From Bacillota bacterium (GTDB lineage Bacteria > Bacillota > Bacilli > Alicyclobacillales > SLC66), in assembly GCA_021821185.1 (NCBI GenBank), contig JAKACU010000097.1:1-6715 (forward strand): a stretch of DNA of 6,715 nt. The letters run 5' to 3'. The position numbers were made by a program, and so were the translations under genes. The notes beneath the pieces were generated by a model, which had not been told where the DNA came from, did not search any database, and saw only the letters and a program-made list of their open reading frames with translations. Of the stretch, positions 3,696 through 6,715 are shown one piece after another (positions within the stretch are counted from its first letter, which is position 1; every line of letters begins with the position of its first letter).

Positions 3696-4316
3696 GTGAA
3701 TATACAAGATTATCCTATCACTACACCGTTTCGCGCTGTGGATGCTTGGCATAGCGTGCCACACAAGGGTGTTGACTATGCATTGCCTTTTGGCGCAAGA
3801 ATACCCGCCATCAATGACGGGCGCATAACGGCAGTGACCGACGAGGGCGCGCGTTCATTCGGGCGAGCCGTATACATCCATCTGAGAGACGGCTATGACG
3901 TGATTTACGGGCATCTCTCACGCGTCAAGGTGCATACAGGGGATTATGTCCATCGAGGTCAAACGGTCGCTTATAGCGGTAATTCTGGCGATTCGACAGG
4001 GCCACATCTGCATTTGCAAGTCATGTACAACGGTCTAACTGTCGATCCCGAACGGTACATGAATGAAAATTTGGCTCCGTGGTGGGATTTGTCGTCTCAC
4101 GCCACGGGTTCGATCGACACATTTAAGGCGTATTGGGAATCAGGACTTCTGAATTGGCCAGAGACGTTGTTGCCATCTGTGGCTGCTTTGGGGATGATTT
4201 GGTGGATGTTCCCGTTCGCTCCCAAACCATCGCGAGGACTGGCCTTGTGCGGATTCTCACTCGTCGTGTATCTGTTTTACGTCTTGCTAAAAGGGGCTTA
4301 TTTGTATGGAGGCTAA
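3696..4316 (+). CDS. M23-family (LytM-type) peptidase with two C-terminal membrane segments, 206 aa
   Basis: GTG 3696 follows AGGAGGTG, which overlaps the pilin-like gene's stop. The M23 domain fills residues about 10-120. H23 and D27 (HKGVD) and H106 (HLH) are the zinc ligands expected for the family; H73 (YGHLS) and H104 (GPHLH) are the usual catalytic or auxiliary histidines. All key residues are present, so the enzyme should be an active Gly/D-Ala-type endopeptidase cutting peptidoglycan cross-links. Unusually, it has no N-terminal signal peptide. The only membrane segments are C-terminal (about 157-175 and 181-204), joined by a basic PKPSR loop. In transfer systems such enzymes open the wall for the channel. 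The last 11 nt overlap the ATPase gene. Confidence 0.9.
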   Translation: MNIQDYPITTPFRAVDAWHSVPHKGVDYALPFGARIPAINDGRITAVTDEGARSFGRAVYIHLRDGYDVIYGHLSRVKVHTGDYVHRGQTVAYSGNSGDSTGPHLHLQVMYNGLTVDPERYMNENLAPWWDLSSHATGSIDTFKAYWESGLLNWPETLLPSVAALGMIWWMFPFAPKPSRGLALCGFSLVVYLFYVLLKGAYLYGG

Positions 4317-6711
4317 ACGCACCATTCGCAAATTGTTATCCGTGGCTGTGCATGATCCTGATTCCGTCGATGCTCTACACGCACTGCGAAAGGCTCAGGA
4401 GTTGTTGTCTGCACACCATATCACCATTGACGAGGTGTACGGACAGGCGCCCCCATCTTATACACAACGGCGTATTGGGGTAGGGCAATTAGAAGAACGT
4501 TCGCAACGACAGTGGTTGCGCGCTGTACAACCACACATGACCATGTTTCAGATCGTGCCAGATGCGAGTGTGCAAACGGGCGTCAATATTGAGCGCCTAT
4601 TGCGAACAGTGCATGACATGCACACAGATTTACTTGCGCGGTTTTGGTGGGATCGTGGAGTGGTGTACGAGAGAGCCTTGCGCATCACATGGCGTATTGT
4701 GTACACGCATGACGCGATACGTTTTTACATCGCCGCTCCCATTGAACACGAGAAAAATATACGGCAGGCATTGGATGCGTGTTGGCCAAAAACAGCTATC
4801 TGCGCTTCGGATGACAAGCTATCCACAGGTTTATCCACTGTTGTGGGCGAATTGGCACTAAAGAAGCATTTTTTTCAGTCTCTATTAGCTAATCGCGCAC
4901 AATCCGCTCCAATGCCGTCTTTACTAGCACTCAAAGTCGATCATGGCGAAACAGCGATTGTTGATATGTCGATCGTTCCTATCGCCGATTGGTGGCAAAG
5001 ACAGGCTCAAAGTGCGCGGTATCACTTTCGACGTGGCGCGGATATTATGCGCCTGCCGCGTGATGTTAAGGACGGATTGCTGCGCGTTGGTGATTTTATT
5101 AACGATGGGATACTGGAAAAAGCGATGGAATTGACTGATCGCATGATGGGCGCTCAACCATCTGAATTAAAAAATGGCGAACGTCATTTGCGCAATGTGG
5201 AACCTGCGACGGAACGCAAAACTCAGCATGAGGGATTTCATCTGCACGTTCGTTTGGCGGCGAGTGGAACGTCTACCAAGAGTGCGACACGGACGGTCAA
5301 AAGGCTATTCACGGCGTTCCAAGACACGAACCTTGATAATGAGTGGGAAATGTCACTTGTGCGAAATCCCGCGCTTGCTATACGGCAAATCGAACGACAC
5401 GAAGTGCCTGTAAAGGTACCCACCAATATTTTGTCGATCCCTGAACTCACCCAATTTTTGCAACTGCCGTCAGGAGCCATGCAGGCGGAGGATGAGCGTA
5501 TTGAGGCAATTAGCAGAACAGAAACGAGCGTGCCTGCCATTTTGACGCAAGGTGGCATGTATTTGGGCGATGTGACGCATAAACGGCGCACGACGAAGGT
5601 GTACCAACCTATCACCAACATTGACGAGTTAGTCAATACGCACATCGTCATAGCACCACCAGGACAAGGCAAAACGCGTGGATTCGCCGCGAATTGGATG
5701 GTGCAGGCGTATCAAAACGGGTTTGGTGCTATCGGTATCGATGCGGCAAAAGGCGAGTTAGGGGACGAGTTAGAACAGGCAATTGGGAAAGGGAATGTGC
5801 TTAGGTTGCGATTCGGGAAGGAAGCGTATGCTCTCGACTGGCGCGAAGCCCTGCAAGACACGTTAGGGCGCTCGCGATTAACGCACACGGCGATTGATTT
5901 TTTCTCGCTAGAGGATGACATGGGCGGTCAAACAGCGCGATTTTTACGATCAGGCATCATGGCGTTACAGGATGCGAGAGTCGCTGAGGTTGTTGAATTA
6001 TACCGAGACGATCGTTTACTCGCACAGGCGATTGATCGTGTTCCGGACGGCATCCACAGGGATACACTCGCGGAATTTGCGAGCTATAAGACGGACATGC
6101 GACGAAAAATCATGTCACCGATTTACAATCGTTTAGATACCGTCATGGGCGACGAATACATCATGCGCTGCATGGAGTCGCGTAATGGTTTGGATATGGT
6201 TGAACTCACGTCAAAACCACGCATGATTATTTGTGATTTGCCAGACGGCGACATGAGTCCAGGGGCTACGGATATTATCGTGAATCTTTTGCTAACTAAG
6301 CTGGATTTAGCGATGCGATTGCGCGAACGGGTGTATGGCAAACAGGCGATATTCCCATTTTTTATCATTCAAGACGAACCGCACAAATATTTGCGATCGA
6401 CAAGTTTATGGACATCGGCGATCGTAGAAGCCCGAAAACATCGCTTTGGGTATGTGTGGTTGTTTCATTACTGGGAGCAACTGCCGTCAGAACTACAGCT
6501 AGCACTCAAAAATGCGTCTCCGCACTATCATTTGTACGCAGGTGCCGATTCCGCCTTTCAAGCGCTTAAGTCGCGTATTTCGCCTTTTACGGTTGACGAG
6601 GCGATGCAACTACCAACGCACCACGCGATCAATATTTTACGTGCTGGCAATCAAGCGGTCAAACCGTTCATAGCGAGCATGGCTAAACCACCATCTAACG
6701 CTAAGGGGTGA
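4306..6711 (+). CDS. VirD4/TraG/HerA-like conjugation ATPase with DUF2786-like N-terminus, 801 aa
   Basis: ATG 4306 lies inside the end of the peptidase gene, with AAAAGGGG about 10 nt upstream. Walker A is APPGQGKT (450-457) and Walker B is FFIIQDE (685-691). The spacing of about 235 residues is typical of VirD4/TraG and HerA-FtsK-type DNA pumps. The segment LSIPELTQFLQLPS (376-389) just before the ATPase domain recalls the LSTEEL..LFHLPS signature of soluble TraG/HerA-like proteins. IRFYIAAP (138-145) fits their N-terminal domain. No membrane helices are visible, unlike classical VirD4, so it would be recruited to the membrane by partners. Residues about 4-44 (IRKLLSVAV...LRKAQELLSAHHI) resemble DUF2786. 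Likely role: driving DNA or protein through the transfer channel. The operon probably continues beyond 6711, since GTG 6708 overlaps the stop. Confidence 0.8.
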   Translation: MEAKRTIRKLLSVAVHDPDSVDALHALRKAQELLSAHHITIDEVYGQAPPSYTQRRIGVGQLEERSQRQWLRAVQPHMTMFQIVPDASVQTGVNIERLLRTVHDMHTDLLARFWWDRGVVYERALRITWRIVYTHDAIRFYIAAPIEHEKNIRQALDACWPKTAICASDDKLSTGLSTVVGELALKKHFFQSLLANRAQSAPMPSLLALKVDHGETAIVDMSIVPIADWWQRQAQSARYHFRRGADIMRLPRDVKDGLLRVGDFINDGILEKAMELTDRMMGAQPSELKNGERHLRNVEPATERKTQHEGFHLHVRLAASGTSTKSATRTVKRLFTAFQDTNLDNEWEMSLVRNPALAIRQIERHEVPVKVPTNILSIPELTQFLQLPSGAMQAEDERIEAISRTETSVPAILTQGGMYLGDVTHKRRTTKVYQPITNIDELVNTHIVIAPPGQGKTRGFAANWMVQAYQNGFGAIGIDAAKGELGDELEQAIGKGNVLRLRFGKEAYALDWREALQDTLGRSRLTHTAIDFFSLEDDMGGQTARFLRSGIMALQDARVAEVVELYRDDRLLAQAIDRVPDGIHRDTLAEFASYKTDMRRKIMSPIYNRLDTVMGDEYIMRCMESRNGLDMVELTSKPRMIICDLPDGDMSPGATDIIVNLLLTKLDLAMRLRERVYGKQAIFPFFIIQDEPHKYLRSTSLWTSAIVEARKHRFGYVWLFHYWEQLPSELQLALKNASPHYHLYAGADSAFQALKSRISPFTVDEAMQLPTHHAINILRAGNQAVKPFIASMAKPPSNAKG

Positions 6712-6715
6712 GTAA

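Noticed and set aside
4819..4839. Two DnaA-box-like sequences (CTATCCACA and TTATCCACT) 12 bp apart
   Set aside because: They lie deep inside the ATPase coding frame (LSTGLST), each has one mismatch, and no AT-rich unwinding region or iterons are nearby. Probably a coincidence of repeated codons.
5018..5028. GGTATCACTTT inside the ATPase gene, matching operator copy 1
   Set aside because: It lacks the second TGGT half-site and is mid-gene. An 11-nt match alone does not support an operator.
5238..5672. Leftward 144-aa frame inside the ATPase gene
   Set aside because: It is a shadow of a conserved coding region carrying the Walker A motif on the plus strand, with no independent signals.

Overview
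The window looks like part of a conjugative or integrative element (plasmid or ICE) of a spore-forming, low-to-moderate-GC Bacillota. This is inferred from four things: strong AGGAGG-type ribosome binding sites with frequent GTG/TTG starts, a SpoVS-like sporulation-family protein, Bacillota-style promoters with extended -10 elements, and a string of type IV secretion-like genes. No rRNA, tRNA, CRISPR array, IS element or transposase is visible.

Layout. (1) 1-574, leftward: two small cysteine-containing ORFs of unknown function (574-329 and 332-129, stop and start overlapping), then the N-terminal 38 codons of a SpoVS-like protein that runs off the left edge. (2) 575-751: a divergent intergenic region with a hairpin, a 62-nt stretch without a single A, and an extended -10 promoter. 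(3) 752-2290, rightward: a 58-aa ribbon-helix-helix (RHH) repressor, then an operon of three small accessory genes. The first of these is a 200-aa, extremely acidic protein. A near-identical 15-bp motif lies at the repressor promoter and inside the next promoter, so the RHH protein probably controls both. A strong bidirectional terminator closes the block. (4) 2302-2682, leftward: an unknown 126-aa protein with a short motif reminiscent of DUF2829/Tad2-like phage proteins. (5) 2819-3019, rightward: a second RHH-like protein. (6) 3020-3226: an intergenic region holding a leftward terminator, a leftward 26-aa hydrophobic micro-ORF and short repeats. (7) 3227-6711, rightward: a tightly packed secretion/conjugation module. 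It encodes a 37-aa single-pass membrane protein, a VirB2-like small membrane protein with a signal peptide, an M23 (LytM-type) peptidase with two C-terminal membrane segments, and an 801-aa VirD4/TraG/HerA-type ATPase whose N-terminus resembles DUF2786.

How the parts may work together. The right-hand module looks like the start of a transfer apparatus: pilin-like subunit, wall-opening hydrolase and DNA-pumping ATPase. The left-hand RHH-controlled operon looks like an accessory block whose acidic first product could be an anti-restriction type DNA mimic expressed on entry into a host. That functional reading is inference. What the sequence shows directly is the gene order, the shared operator-like repeats, the unusual charge and the domain motifs. 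No relaxase, replication protein or origin can be identified in the window.
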